Notes under the pieces: model-generated
The model's input: only the letters and a program-made list of their open reading frames with translations
What the model was told of the DNA's origin: nothing
Database searches by the model: none
Shown: positions 28,151 through 35,770 of the stretch, piece by piece
How positions within the stretch are numbered: the first letter of the stretch is position 1
How the letters are laid out: each line of letters starts with the position of its first letter
Made by a program: the position numbers and the translations under genes
Origin: an uncultured Bacteroidales bacterium
Lineage (GTDB): Bacteria > Bacteroidota > Bacteroidia > Bacteroidales > Paludibacteraceae
Assembly (NCBI GenBank): GCA_902800525.1
Contig: CADCEV010000001.1
Location: 62,001-126,000, forward strand
Direction: 5' to 3'
Length of the DNA: 64,000 bases

Positions 28151-28182
28151 CAAAGGTACAACTTTTTTTTGAGATACACAAA
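28151..28182 (-). promoter_or_regulatory. promoter of the second small RNA
   Basis: -33 TTTG 28179-28182, 20-bp spacer, -7 TACCTTTG 28151-28158. Confidence 0.75.
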
Positions 28183-28234
28183 TAAAAATGCAAAATTTCC
28201 GAGTTTGGCGAGATTTTGTTTCCGAGTTAAAGCA

Positions 28235-28260
28235 AACAGGACTCCGTGAGGCGTCCTGTT
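28235..28260 (-). terminator. hairpin after the transposase gene
   Basis: Perfect 8-bp stem AACAGGAC/GTCCTGTT, 25 bp beyond the stop codon. The T-tract is weak. Confidence 0.5.
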
Positions 28261-28284
28261 GTTGGATAGTATTCATGTATTGAA

Positions 28285-29622
28285 TTATTTTTCGTTAGTA
28301 GGTATGTCGGACTCCGAGCTCATGCTCGGAGCAGGGGACGAAGAAGGCGAAGGAGCAGAAGAGGACGAAGAAGGCAAAGGAACGGAAGGGGACGAATGAG
28401 CGGAAGAGGACGAAGAAGACGAATGAGCGGAAGGGGACGTAGCGGGGGACGAAGGTATATATCCGTGATATGCCTCGCTGATGCGACGCGCGGATGACGA
28501 AGCAAGGTCAGCAGCGAAATCATTGAGTGAGAGGCATTGATTACGGCTGATGGTGGTCTCGGAGGCATTCTCGCTACCTGTTGTGTAGGGAGCTAACACC
28601 AATAAGAATCCTTGTACACACGCGTCAAAATCTCTTCCTTGCGGATAGACGAACTTTCCATCCAAGGCACGCTTGACGATGCGTATCATCCTTAATTTCT
28701 CTTTATAGCATGCTTCGTATACAGCTTTCTCTGCCTGTGATATAAACGGTGATACGAGCACTACTCCATTTCGGGCTAAAGACAAGTAATAATCCACCTC
28801 AGATTGTATCTGCTCGGGAGTGAGATCACGATGACAGCGCACTTGCTGCCGCTCGGGGTATGTAATCATGAACGTATCTCCCACAGCAGTATAATGTGTT
28901 TTGCTCGTGCCTGCTATAAAATCATACACCTTGCGCAGGCGGTCTGGAAATCGTTGTTTGAGCCATCTCCGTCGAGGATTATCGCGCAGATAAGCTATCC
29001 ACCCATCTAATTGTCCTTTATAAAGGAGCGGACGATCGTTATAGCCTGGGGTAAAGAGAGACGGGCAGGCTTCCGAGCTCATGCTCGGAGCAGGGAACGA
29101 AGAGGACGAAGCTGAAGACGAAGAAGAGGCCCAATAGGCACGCGAGCATGCACCTTTCCAGGCGCCAATAATCTTGCCGAGCGTCCAGCCTTTAGGCAAA
29201 GTATCGTGGATCTGAAGTATACCATGGAAGTGCTCCGGCATCAACTGATATTGAAGTACTTGTACATAGCATCCGGTTAGTTCTCGCATTTTCCTCTCAA
29301 TAGCCTTGAATTCATCTATCACCGTTTGACCGAGCGGAGTTGGAGTTATATGTGCGGAGTCCGGAGTATATCCCTCTATTGTACCGAGCAGACGCTCACG
29401 ATTTGTAGTCTCTAGCGTGATAAGGTATGCGAAAGGTGCCGCGTAATCATGACCAAACTTACGGCGGAGCTTGCTATGCTGAATAGGAGCATGATACTCC
29501 GAGCTCATGCTCGGAGTAGAAGACGAAGAAGATACCGCCATGGACGATCCGATTTGATTTTCGTTCTCTGCGTCACGCGTAAGCGCGACGTTATTTGGCT
29601 GATTTCCGGTCATCTGTGTCAT
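28285..29622 (-). CDS. Y1 (RAYT-like) transposase with SLOG-like C-terminal domain and Ser-rich tracts
   Basis: 445 residues, about twice the length of a typical RAYT. HUH nuclease: His131-Phe-His133 in QLMPEHFHG, catalytic Tyr candidate Tyr211 in AYLRDNP. The C-terminal part (about 283-346: NGVVLVSPFISQAEKA ... GFLLVLAPY) resembles a DprA/SLOG-type Rossmann segment. Ser/Ala/Pro tracts lie at about 31-42, 164-184 and 390-437. Each includes the peptide SMSSE, encoded by a perfect DNA hairpin. The middle tract interrupts the nuclease domain between the HUH and Tyr motifs. Probably a domesticated or REP-mobilising transposase; activity uncertain. Confidence 0.82.
   Translation of the reverse strand: MTQMTGNQPNNVALTRDAENENQIGSSMAVSSSSSTPSMSSEYHAPIQHSKLRRKFGHDYAAPFAYLITLETTNRERLLGTIEGYTPDSAHITPTPLGQTVIDEFKAIERKMRELTGCYVQVLQYQLMPEHFHGILQIHDTLPKGWTLGKIIGAWKGACSRAYWASSSSSASSSSFPAPSMSSEACPSLFTPGYNDRPLLYKGQLDGWIAYLRDNPRRRWLKQRFPDRLRKVYDFIAGTSKTHYTAVGDTFMITYPERQQVRCHRDLTPEQIQSEVDYYLSLARNGVVLVSPFISQAEKAVYEACYKEKLRMIRIVKRALDGKFVYPQGRDFDACVQGFLLVLAPYTTGSENASETTISRNQCLSLNDFAADLASSSARRISEAYHGYIPSSPATSPSAHSSSSSSSAHSSPSVPLPSSSSSAPSPSSSPAPSMSSESDIPTNEK
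28312..28331. repeat. REP-like hairpin, copy 1 (3' end of transposase gene)
   Basis: CTCCGAGC-TCAT-GCTCGGAG, a perfect 8-bp stem. Followed by gcaggggacgaag. Confidence 0.9.
29072..29089. repeat. REP-like hairpin, copy 2 (inside nuclease domain)
   Basis: TCCGAGC-TCAT-GCTCGGA, a perfect 7-bp stem. Followed by gcagggaacgaag. Confidence 0.9.
29496..29517. repeat. REP-like hairpin, copy 3 (5' end of transposase gene)
   Basis: ACTCCGAGC-TCAT-GCTCGGAGT, a perfect 9-bp stem. Followed by agaagacgaag. Confidence 0.9.
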
Positions 29623-29665
29623 ACTGGTTATAAATTCATATCGGATTTACCGTATTTTAAGAAGT

Positions 29666-30376
29666 TTAGAGAATATTCACCAAGTGTTCCAGAGAATGGA
29701 TTTCTTTATATTGCGGCTGAGGTGAATCAAGGGCAGAAGTTTGGTCCTGTGGGCGGCGGTTGAAAAAGACAGCATCCAAACCGGCATTGATTGCTCCTAA
29801 GACGTCTGTGGTAAGCGAATCACCCACCATTACTACTTCTTCGGGCGATAATTGACAGCGACGAAGCGCCTCTTCGTAAAAACGGATATCGGGTTTGTCA
29901 TAGCCAATATCCATAGAGATATAAGTGTCTTCAAAATACTGCAACAAACCGGCATATTCCAAACGCGAGCGCTGTAAATGTCCGAAACTATTGCTGGCGG
30001 CAAAGAGCCGGTATCCTTTTTGTCTCAAAGCCTGAAGTGTTTCCTTCGCTCCGGGGACTAAGGTGTGTGTGTTACCCCACCCTGCCCGGAAGGCCTGTTT
30101 GAAAGGCTCCACCGCCGTATCCGGGTATCCAATAGTAGCGACAAACTCCTTCGGATAAAGCTCCATCACTTCTGCAACCGTGTGCAGTCCGTGTTTCGCC
30201 TCCGAAAAGAGCCTTCCGCTAATCGAGAAGAAAATAGCAAACAGTTCGTCTTCCGTAAGCGAAGTATGATGCATGCCGCGTATCTCCTCCATCGCAGCAT
30301 CAAAGGCTTCCCGACAACAAGGAATGTAGTCAAGGAGCGTGTCATCAATATCTATGAAAACAGCTTTACAGAGCAA
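29666..30376 (-). CDS. HAD hydrolase, YjjG-like nucleotidase
   Basis: 236 residues. HAD motif I FIDIDDTLLD (residues 7-16), motif II AASNSFG, the conserved Lys in YDKPDIRFYEE, and motif IV MVGDSLTTDVLGAINAG. The layout and the DDTLLDY start match YjjG-type pyrimidine nucleotidases that clear non-canonical nucleotides. The start abuts a 7-bp repeat tract (30381-30405). The gene lies between the transposase and the tRNA-Pro gene. Confidence 0.86.
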   Translation of the reverse strand: MLCKAVFIDIDDTLLDYIPCCREAFDAAMEEIRGMHHTSLTEDELFAIFFSISGRLFSEAKHGLHTVAEVMELYPKEFVATIGYPDTAVEPFKQAFRAGWGNTHTLVPGAKETLQALRQKGYRLFAASNSFGHLQRSRLEYAGLLQYFEDTYISMDIGYDKPDIRFYEEALRRCQLSPEEVVMVGDSLTTDVLGAINAGLDAVFFNRRPQDQTSALDSPQPQYKEIHSLEHLVNIL

Positions 30377-30380
30377 GAGA

Positions 30381-30405
30381 AATTAAAAATTAAAAATTAA
30401 AAAAA
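30381..30405 (+). repeat. heptamer tract upstream of the HAD gene
   Basis: Three 7-bp units of the attaaaa type directly before the start codon of the minus-strand gene. Confidence 0.7.
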
Positions 30406-30491
30406 TCTAAATTATTTATCATAAATCAAAACGGACGATACCATCGTCCTGTTTATATTAACGGACGCCGATATTTTCAGTTTAACAAACG

Positions 30492-30511
30492 AGGAGCCTT
30501 TTCGGGCTCCT
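30492..30511. terminator. tRNA-Pro terminator
   Basis: AGGAGCC/GGCTCCT stem with a 6-nt loop, 8 bp past the tRNA 3' end. The minus-strand T-tract is short. Confidence 0.65.
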
Positions 30512-30518
30512 TGTTTTG

Positions 30519-30593
30519 TCGGGTAGGCGAGATTCGAACTCACGACCTCCTGCTCCCAAAGCAGGCATTCTAACCGGGCTGAACTACTACCCG
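30519..30593 (-). tRNA. tRNA-Pro (anticodon TGG)
   Basis: 75 nt on the minus strand. Acceptor CGGGTAG/CTACCCG, D-arm GTTC/GAAT, anticodon stem CCTGC/GCAGG with loop TTTGGGA (anticodon TGG), T-arm GTGAG-TTCGAAT-CTCGC, discriminator A. CCA is not encoded. It has its own promoter (30667-30698) and a terminator hairpin. The 5' leader carries an inverted copy of the acceptor 5' strand (see findings). Confidence 0.95.
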
Positions 30594-30616
30594 CGGCATT
30601 TTTGCCGCGGGTAGTA
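30580..30616. repeat. inverted repeat overlapping the tRNA-Pro 5' end
   Basis: tactacccgcggca (from 30585) and tgccgcgggtagta (to 30615) form 14-bp arms around a 3-nt loop. The left arm covers the first nine bases of the tRNA. Confidence 0.85.
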
Positions 30617-30666
30617 AATCGTTCGAGCGAAGCGAGATAAGAACTACTACGCGACAAAAGCGGGTG

Positions 30667-30698
30667 CAAAGGTACTGCTTTTTTTTGACATACGCAAA
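30667..30698 (-). promoter_or_regulatory. tRNA-Pro promoter
   Basis: -33 TTTG 30695-30698, 20-bp spacer, -7 TACCTTTG 30667-30674. This gives a leader of about 65-70 nt. Confidence 0.8.
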
Positions 30699-30732
30699 TA
30701 ATTTTGCAGTTTTTTTGCATTTTAGTGCATTT

Positions 30733-32217
30733 TTATAGTTCTACGAGCTCTCCTTTGGTAGGAATAGCTATATTTTTGAAGCCGGCATCGGTCAAATGTC
30801 CCTTATACGCCTCTGCCGCTTGGGGCTCTCCATGCACGACAAATGTGCGCTGTACTTGTGATACATCCAAAGAGCGAGAGAAATAATCAATCATCTCTTT
30901 GTAATCACCATGCCCCGAGAAACCTTCGATCTTGGTGATCTGTGCTTTGATACGTCTGTCAAGTCCGAAAATAGAGATCCATTGCAATCCCGGTTGCTGA
31001 ATCCGTGCGCCGAGTGTGGTAGGTTCGCAGTAACCGACAATCAAAATCGTACACCTCGGGTCGGAAATATGGTTCGCCACATGGTGTTTGATTCTCCCCG
31101 CCTCCAACATGCCGCTCGCGGAAATGATGATACAGGGTTCGTCTTTATGGTTCAACATCTTCGATTCGTTTATGTCTGTGATGTAACGCAGCGTGTTAAA
31201 TCCAAAGGGATCGGGGTCAAACTGCATGGTGTCTCTCACTTCGTCGGACAGTTCTTCGGGGTACATTCTGAAGATCTGTGTTGCGTTGGTACTCATCGGC
31301 GAATCGACATAGACCGGAATATGCGGGAGCCGTCCGTCATTATAGAGTTGGTTGAGAACATAAACGATTTCCTGGGTTCTTCCGACAGAGAAAGAAGGAA
31401 TGAGCAACTGGCCTTTTCGATAGACGCATGTATCTTCCACCACTCCCAGAAGCTGCTCTTCAGTAACCATCTGTTCATCGTGGAGTTTATCTCCATAAGT
31501 GGATTCGCAGATGAGAAAATCGCATTGCGGGAAGAGTTGTGGCGGAGGGAGGATATGGCAATGCAAACGTCCGACATCGCCGGTGTAAGTGAGGCGCTTC
31601 CAGACACGAGCCTCACCTCGGTCCTCCCCTGAAGGGAAGGATGGTTTGTCTCCTCCTTTGGTAGGCCTCTCATATACTTCCAGGGAGCAGATTGCACCAC
31701 CGAGCATGTGACCGGAGTTGGTGAAAGTCAGCAACACATCATCAAAAAGCCGGAAGCGACGGTCGTAACTATAGGTCACAAAATGCTTCATCGCCTTTTG
31801 CACGTCCTTCTGGTCATAAAGCGGTTCGACCTTGTATTTCCTGCCTTTCTCCTTATGGGGATGCTGGCGGTCGATCTTCTTATTGTAGGTTCTGACATCC
31901 TGCTCCTGAATAAAAGCCGTGTCGGTCAACATGAGCGAGCAAAGATCCCTCGTAGCCGGCGTGCAATAGATATCACCCTTGAAACCCAACTTGACAATAT
32001 AGGGAATCAGCCCGGAATGATCAATGTGCGCGTGCGAAAGTACCACACAATCCAAGGTCTTCGGATCAAAGCCCAAATCCCTGTTCGCAGCATCTGTTTC
32101 CATGCCTTTACCCTGGTACATGCCACAGTCCAACAAAATAGTGTGCCCCGAATCGGTAGTGATAAGATGTTTGCTACCCGTCACTTCACCGGTAGCTCCG
32201 AGAAACTGAATTTTCAT
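30733..32217 (-). CDS. MBL-fold beta-CASP/RMMBL ribonuclease-like protein
   Basis: 494 residues. Opens MKIQFLGATGEVTGSKH; MBL motif SHAHIDHSG (about 79-87), TNSGHMLG, TYTGDVGR, then the beta-CASP region (IPSFSVGRTQEIVYVL, IISASGMLEAGRIKHH) and a C-terminal RMMBL domain (FSGHGDYKEMIDYF, FVVHGEPQAAEAY). This is the architecture of prokaryotic RNA-processing nucleases of the CPSF73/YSH1 type. Before TYTGDVGR it holds an insert of about 20 residues (ERPTKGGDKPSFPSGEDRG) encoded by a GC-rich palindromic repeat (31614-31668). Divergent from the S9 peptidase gene through a shared promoter region. Confidence 0.9.
   Translation of the reverse strand: MKIQFLGATGEVTGSKHLITTDSGHTILLDCGMYQGKGMETDAANRDLGFDPKTLDCVVLSHAHIDHSGLIPYIVKLGFKGDIYCTPATRDLCSLMLTDTAFIQEQDVRTYNKKIDRQHPHKEKGRKYKVEPLYDQKDVQKAMKHFVTYSYDRRFRLFDDVLLTFTNSGHMLGGAICSLEVYERPTKGGDKPSFPSGEDRGEARVWKRLTYTGDVGRLHCHILPPPQLFPQCDFLICESTYGDKLHDEQMVTEEQLLGVVEDTCVYRKGQLLIPSFSVGRTQEIVYVLNQLYNDGRLPHIPVYVDSPMSTNATQIFRMYPEELSDEVRDTMQFDPDPFGFNTLRYITDINESKMLNHKDEPCIIISASGMLEAGRIKHHVANHISDPRCTILIVGYCEPTTLGARIQQPGLQWISIFGLDRRIKAQITKIEGFSGHGDYKEMIDYFSRSLDVSQVQRTFVVHGEPQAAEAYKGHLTDAGFKNIAIPTKGELVEL
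31614..31668. repeat. GC-rich palindromic insert inside the beta-CASP gene
   Basis: Contains an imperfect palindrome around tcctcccctgaagggaagga. It is translated in frame in the loop before the TYTGD motif, where the family has a short turn. Confidence 0.7.
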
Positions 32218-32238
32218 GGTTTAAACGATTTTATGGCA

Positions 32239-32286
32239 CAAAATTACTACTTTTTTTGCATATATGCAAATTTTTTTGTAACTTTG
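32239..32286. promoter_or_regulatory. divergent promoters sharing a 16-bp palindrome
   Basis: Plus: TTTG 32255-32258 and TAACTTTG 32279-32286. Minus: TTTG 32267-32270 and TAATTTTG 32239-32246. Both spacers are 20 bp. The two -33 boxes form the palindrome tttgcatatatgcaaa (32255-32270). Confidence 0.82.
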
Positions 32287-32306
32287 CACGATTTTTTATA
32301 GGAACA

Positions 32307-34448
32307 ATGAAGAAATACACATTAATTATCATGGCATGCATGGCGTTAGTTGGCGCAAGTTGCCAAAAAGAGACAGCAGGCAAGGCTCCGATTAGTAAGC
32401 CTCAAATCACGATTGAAGGCGGTCGTTTGACGCCGGAAGGCCTGTGGGCAATGGGACGCATCGGTTCCGTCAAGAGTGACATCGAGACCGGACTGATAGC
32501 TTATACCATCAGTTATTATTCGGTAGAGGAAAACCGTTCGACTTCATGGATCCGGATATGCAATCCCTATGGAGAGCCTACCCCCGACCCCTCCCTAAAA
32601 GGAGGGGAGAAAAGTCTTCAGGTGGTGGATGAGTTTGTGGGCTATGAGCCGGCATGGTTTGGGAACAGCGGCTGTCTGGCTTACCTCAAAGACGGCAAAC
32701 TCTATCTTCGTCGCGACAAAGAGGAAGTGTATGTAGAAGGAACCGAAGACGTAGAAGGTTTCCTGCTCTCTCCGATGCGCGACCAAATCATCCTTATCAA
32801 ACAAGTCAAGACCGTTCCGACGACCGCGGACAAATATCCCGACCTGCCGTTAGCCACCGGCCATATGCATGAGGACCTGATGTACAAACATTGGGACGAA
32901 TGGACTGAGACGGCTCCGCAGCCTTTCGTGTGCCCGTTGGAAATATCGTACTATGGTGAGGGCGAGCGTATTAAATCCGCCAAGATTGGCGAAGGAGTAA
33001 ACGTCCTCGAAGGAACCGCCTATGAGTGCCCGATGAAGCCATTTGGCGGCGTGGAGCAGTTGGCGTGGAATCCCAACAACGAGGAGATAGCTTACACATG
33101 CCGCAAGAAAACAGGTCTCAAATATGCCGTTTCAACCAACAGTGATATATATTTATATGATTTGCGCACGCGCACGCATAAGAACATCACCTCTCCCAAC
33201 GGCGGCTATGACACCAATCCGGCTTATTCAGCCAACGGCGAATGGATTGCATGGCTGTCCATGGAACGCGACGGCTATGAAAGCGACGAGAACCGTCTGA
33301 TGGCCATGAACATAGCCACCGGCGAGAAACGTTTCCTGAGTCATTTCTTCGATTCGAACGTAGATGAGTTTGCATGGTATGACGATTCTACCCTGCTCTG
33401 CACGTCCGTTGGTCAAGGCACGATCCATCTGTATGCACTGGGTTTGGACGGCTCGACGATCAAGTTGACGGAAGGTCAGTTTGATGTTTCGTTGGGCGAT
33501 GTGTGCGACCACTATGCGTACCTCCTGCGTCATTCGATGCGTGAGGCGAATGAGATTTGCCGCGTGGATGTGAAGAAAGGTATTGATAATATCTCCGGCT
33601 ACGAGCCTTTAGAGCAACTGACCCACGAGAACGACAATATTTACTCGCAGATCGAGCGTTCGACCGTAGTGCCGCGCTGGCAGAAAACAACAGACGGCCA
33701 GCAGATGCTGACATGGATCATCTATCCGCCGCATTTTGACCCGAGCAAGAAATACCCGACGATTCTTTATTGTGAAGGCGGTCCTCAATCTCCTGTCAGC
33801 CAGTTCTGGTCTTTCCGGTGGAACTTTATGATGATGTCCGCGGGCGATTATATTATCGTAGCACCTAACAGACGCGGTCTTCCGGGATTCGGCAAGGCAT
33901 GGAACGAAGAAATCTCGGGCGACTACGGAGGTCAGTGCATGAAGGATTATTTCACGGCTATTGACGAGTTCTGCAAAGAGCCTTATGTGGACAAAGACCA
34001 TCTGGGCTGTGTGGGTGCATCTTTTGGTGGCTTCAGTGTCTATTGGATCGCAGGTCACCACGACGGACGCTTCAAAGCGTTCATCGCACACGACGGTATC
34101 TTCAACATGGAGATGCAATACCTCGAAACTGAAGAGAAATGGTTCGCCAACTGGGATATGGGCGGTGCTTATTGGGAGAAAGACAACAAGATCGCACAGC
34201 GTACCTTTGCCAACAGTCCGCATCGCTTCGTCGATAAATGGGACACGCCTATTCTCTGCATCCACGGAGAGAAAGACTACCGTATCCTTGCTAACCAAGC
34301 TATGGCAGCCTTCGATGCCGCCAAAATGCGCGGCGTACCGGCTGAACTGCTCATCTTCCCCGACGAGAACCACTGGGTGCTCAAACCACAAAACGGCATT
34401 CTCTGGCAACGCGAGTTCAGAGGATGGCTTGACAGATGGTTGAAATAA
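32307..34448 (+). CDS. S9 family prolyl oligopeptidase / DPP-IV-like lipoprotein
   Basis: 713 residues from the ATG at 32307; an upstream in-frame ATG lies within the promoter and was rejected. Lipoprotein signal with lipobox VGASC (Cys19). A beta-propeller (about 40-440) precedes the alpha/beta-hydrolase domain with Ser572 in GASFGG, Asp657 in HGEKDY and His689 in DENHWV. Likely an exopeptidase releasing dipeptides in the periplasm or at the cell surface. A GC-rich palindrome at 32588-32607 adds PTPDPSLKGGEKS (near residue 93) in the propeller. Followed by a thioesterase gene after 38 bp of heptamer repeat. Confidence 0.9.
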   Translation: MKKYTLIIMACMALVGASCQKETAGKAPISKPQITIEGGRLTPEGLWAMGRIGSVKSDIETGLIAYTISYYSVEENRSTSWIRICNPYGEPTPDPSLKGGEKSLQVVDEFVGYEPAWFGNSGCLAYLKDGKLYLRRDKEEVYVEGTEDVEGFLLSPMRDQIILIKQVKTVPTTADKYPDLPLATGHMHEDLMYKHWDEWTETAPQPFVCPLEISYYGEGERIKSAKIGEGVNVLEGTAYECPMKPFGGVEQLAWNPNNEEIAYTCRKKTGLKYAVSTNSDIYLYDLRTRTHKNITSPNGGYDTNPAYSANGEWIAWLSMERDGYESDENRLMAMNIATGEKRFLSHFFDSNVDEFAWYDDSTLLCTSVGQGTIHLYALGLDGSTIKLTEGQFDVSLGDVCDHYAYLLRHSMREANEICRVDVKKGIDNISGYEPLEQLTHENDNIYSQIERSTVVPRWQKTTDGQQMLTWIIYPPHFDPSKKYPTILYCEGGPQSPVSQFWSFRWNFMMMSAGDYIIVAPNRRGLPGFGKAWNEEISGDYGGQCMKDYFTAIDEFCKEPYVDKDHLGCVGASFGGFSVYWIAGHHDGRFKAFIAHDGIFNMEMQYLETEEKWFANWDMGGAYWEKDNKIAQRTFANSPHRFVDKWDTPILCIHGEKDYRILANQAMAAFDAAKMRGVPAELLIFPDENHWVLKPQNGILWQREFRGWLDRWLK
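32588..32607. repeat. GC-rich palindrome inside the S9 peptidase gene
   Basis: CCCCTCC-ctaaaa-GGAGGGG, a perfect 7-bp stem. Translated in frame as part of PTPDPSLKGGEKS. Confidence 0.85.
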
Positions 34449-34488
34449 TTTACAATGCACAATGCACAATTTACAATGCACAATTAAT
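34447..34488 (+). repeat. intergenic heptamer tract (S9 / thioesterase)
   Basis: Six 7-bp units: aatttac, aatgcac, aatgcac, aatttac, aatgcac, aattaat. The last unit runs into the next start codon. Confidence 0.9.
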
Positions 34489-35224
34489 GAAATACAACTA
34501 TTTATTTGATATCAAATACCAGGAAGTGGATGCAGCGAAGAAATTGCGTCTCTTCAATTTGGAGAATTACCTGTTGGAAGTAGCAGGAACAGTGGCTGAT
34601 GATTTGGGATTCGGAATCGCAACTCTTCATCCGCGTGGTCTGACATGGATCTTGACCCGCCTCTCGGTAGAGATGTATGAACTGCCGACCCACTGCCAGA
34701 AAGTACGTTTTGAGACATGGATCGAATCCAATGCCCATATGCTCAGCACGCGTAATTTCCGTATCTACAAGCAAAATGACGGTGCTTCCGAAGCGGAAGA
34801 ATGGATCTTAATCGGTCAATGCAAAAGTGTTTGGGCAGTACTCGATTTGGAGAAACGTGAGATCGTCAATATCTTCGATGATCCGATCTTTGAGGGCTGT
34901 GTAGATGGCGAGGTGTTGGAGATGAGCCGTGTGCGAATGACTACTATTCCTGAGCCGACGGGTTGTTCGCCGCACAAGGTGGTCTATTCGGATATAGATT
35001 ATAACAGTCATTGCAATTCCTGCCGCTACCTGCAAGCCATGACCGATGCCTTCCTACCCGACTACTACGGAAAGCCAGTTCGTCTGGACATCAACTATTC
35101 CAAAGAGGCAATGCTTGGAGAAACACTCCAGACGATGTACCTCATTACGGCAGATGGCGTACAATACCAACAAAAGAACGAATCCGGAGAGACTTCCTGC
35201 TCCGCTAAAATAACGATCGGTTAA
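34487..35224 (+). CDS. acyl-ACP thioesterase (FatA/FatB-like)
   Basis: 245 residues from the ATG at 34487. An in-frame ATG at 34436 would translate the repeat tract (YNAQCTIYNAQ) and was rejected. Double hotdog fold: HPRGLTWILTRLSVEMYELP in the first half, VVYSDIDYNSHCNSCRYLQ (Asp/Asn/His catalytic region) in the second. Bacterial members end fatty-acid synthesis by releasing free fatty acids from ACP. Followed after 10 bp by the NrdJ C-terminal-like gene. Confidence 0.88.
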   Translation: MKYNYLFDIKYQEVDAAKKLRLFNLENYLLEVAGTVADDLGFGIATLHPRGLTWILTRLSVEMYELPTHCQKVRFETWIESNAHMLSTRNFRIYKQNDGASEAEEWILIGQCKSVWAVLDLEKREIVNIFDDPIFEGCVDGEVLEMSRVRMTTIPEPTGCSPHKVVYSDIDYNSHCNSCRYLQAMTDAFLPDYYGKPVRLDINYSKEAMLGETLQTMYLITADGVQYQQKNESGETSCSAKITIG

Positions 35225-35234
35225 TACTAAAATT

Positions 35235-35729
35235 ATGGAGATACAAGAGAACAATACAATGCTAAAAAGACCGGCTGAACTGGAATGCGACGTAGTGCGT
35301 TTCCAAGTACAGAAAGATAAATGGATCGCTTTTGTGGGTTTGCGTGACGGCAAGCCTTATGAGATCTTCACCGGTTTGGCTGATGACGAGATGGGAATAG
35401 CCTTGCCCAAATCCGTTACCAAAGGAAAAATCATCAAAACGACTGATCCGGACGGCCAGAAACGATACGATTTCCAGTTTACCAACACCCGCGGCTTCAA
35501 AATCACCGTGGAGGGTTTGAGTTATAAGTTCGACAAAGAGTTCTGGAACTACGCCAAACTCATCTCGGGTGTGCTTCGTTACGGCATGCCGATAGACCAG
35601 GTGGTGAAGATGATCAGCAGTCTGGATATGGATAATGAATCGATCAACAACTGGACAACCGGTGTAGCCCGCGCACTAAAAAGGTACATCCCCGGAGCAG
35701 TGATAGAAGATTTGGAAGAACAATCATAA
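35235..35729 (+). CDS. standalone protein like the C-terminal domain of B12-dependent ribonucleotide reductase
   Basis: 164 residues. It reads RPAELECDVVRFQVQKDKW, then AFVGLRDGKPYEIFTGLAD, YDFQFTNTRGFKITVEGLS, and ends in a helical region (SINNWTTGVARALKRYIPG). This matches my recollection of the C-terminal segment of class II (NrdJ) reductases, but the closing Cys-rich redox tail is missing and there is no catalytic domain here. It may be a regulatory or accessory subunit. A bidirectional terminator separates it from rng. Confidence 0.65.
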   Translation: MEIQENNTMLKRPAELECDVVRFQVQKDKWIAFVGLRDGKPYEIFTGLADDEMGIALPKSVTKGKIIKTTDPDGQKRYDFQFTNTRGFKITVEGLSYKFDKEFWNYAKLISGVLRYGMPIDQVVKMISSLDMDNESINNWTTGVARALKRYIPGAVIEDLEEQS

Positions 35730-35742
35730 CACAACGTAAACA

Positions 35743-35768
35743 ACAAAGCCCGCGTTTGCGAGCTTTGT
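35743..35768. terminator. bidirectional terminator between convergent genes
   Basis: ACAAAGC (35743-35749) pairs with GCTTTGT (35762-35768), with an inner CGC/GCG pair. Confidence 0.75.
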
Positions 35769-35770
35769 CA

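Noticed and set aside
24296..30376. A complete diversity-generating retroelement in the accessory island.
   Set aside because: No reverse transcriptase, accessory gene or adenine-rich template repeat was found; only a target-like tail is present.
30733..32217. Metallo-beta-lactamase resistance gene.
   Set aside because: The beta-CASP and RMMBL domains show an RNA-processing nuclease type, not an antibiotic hydrolase.
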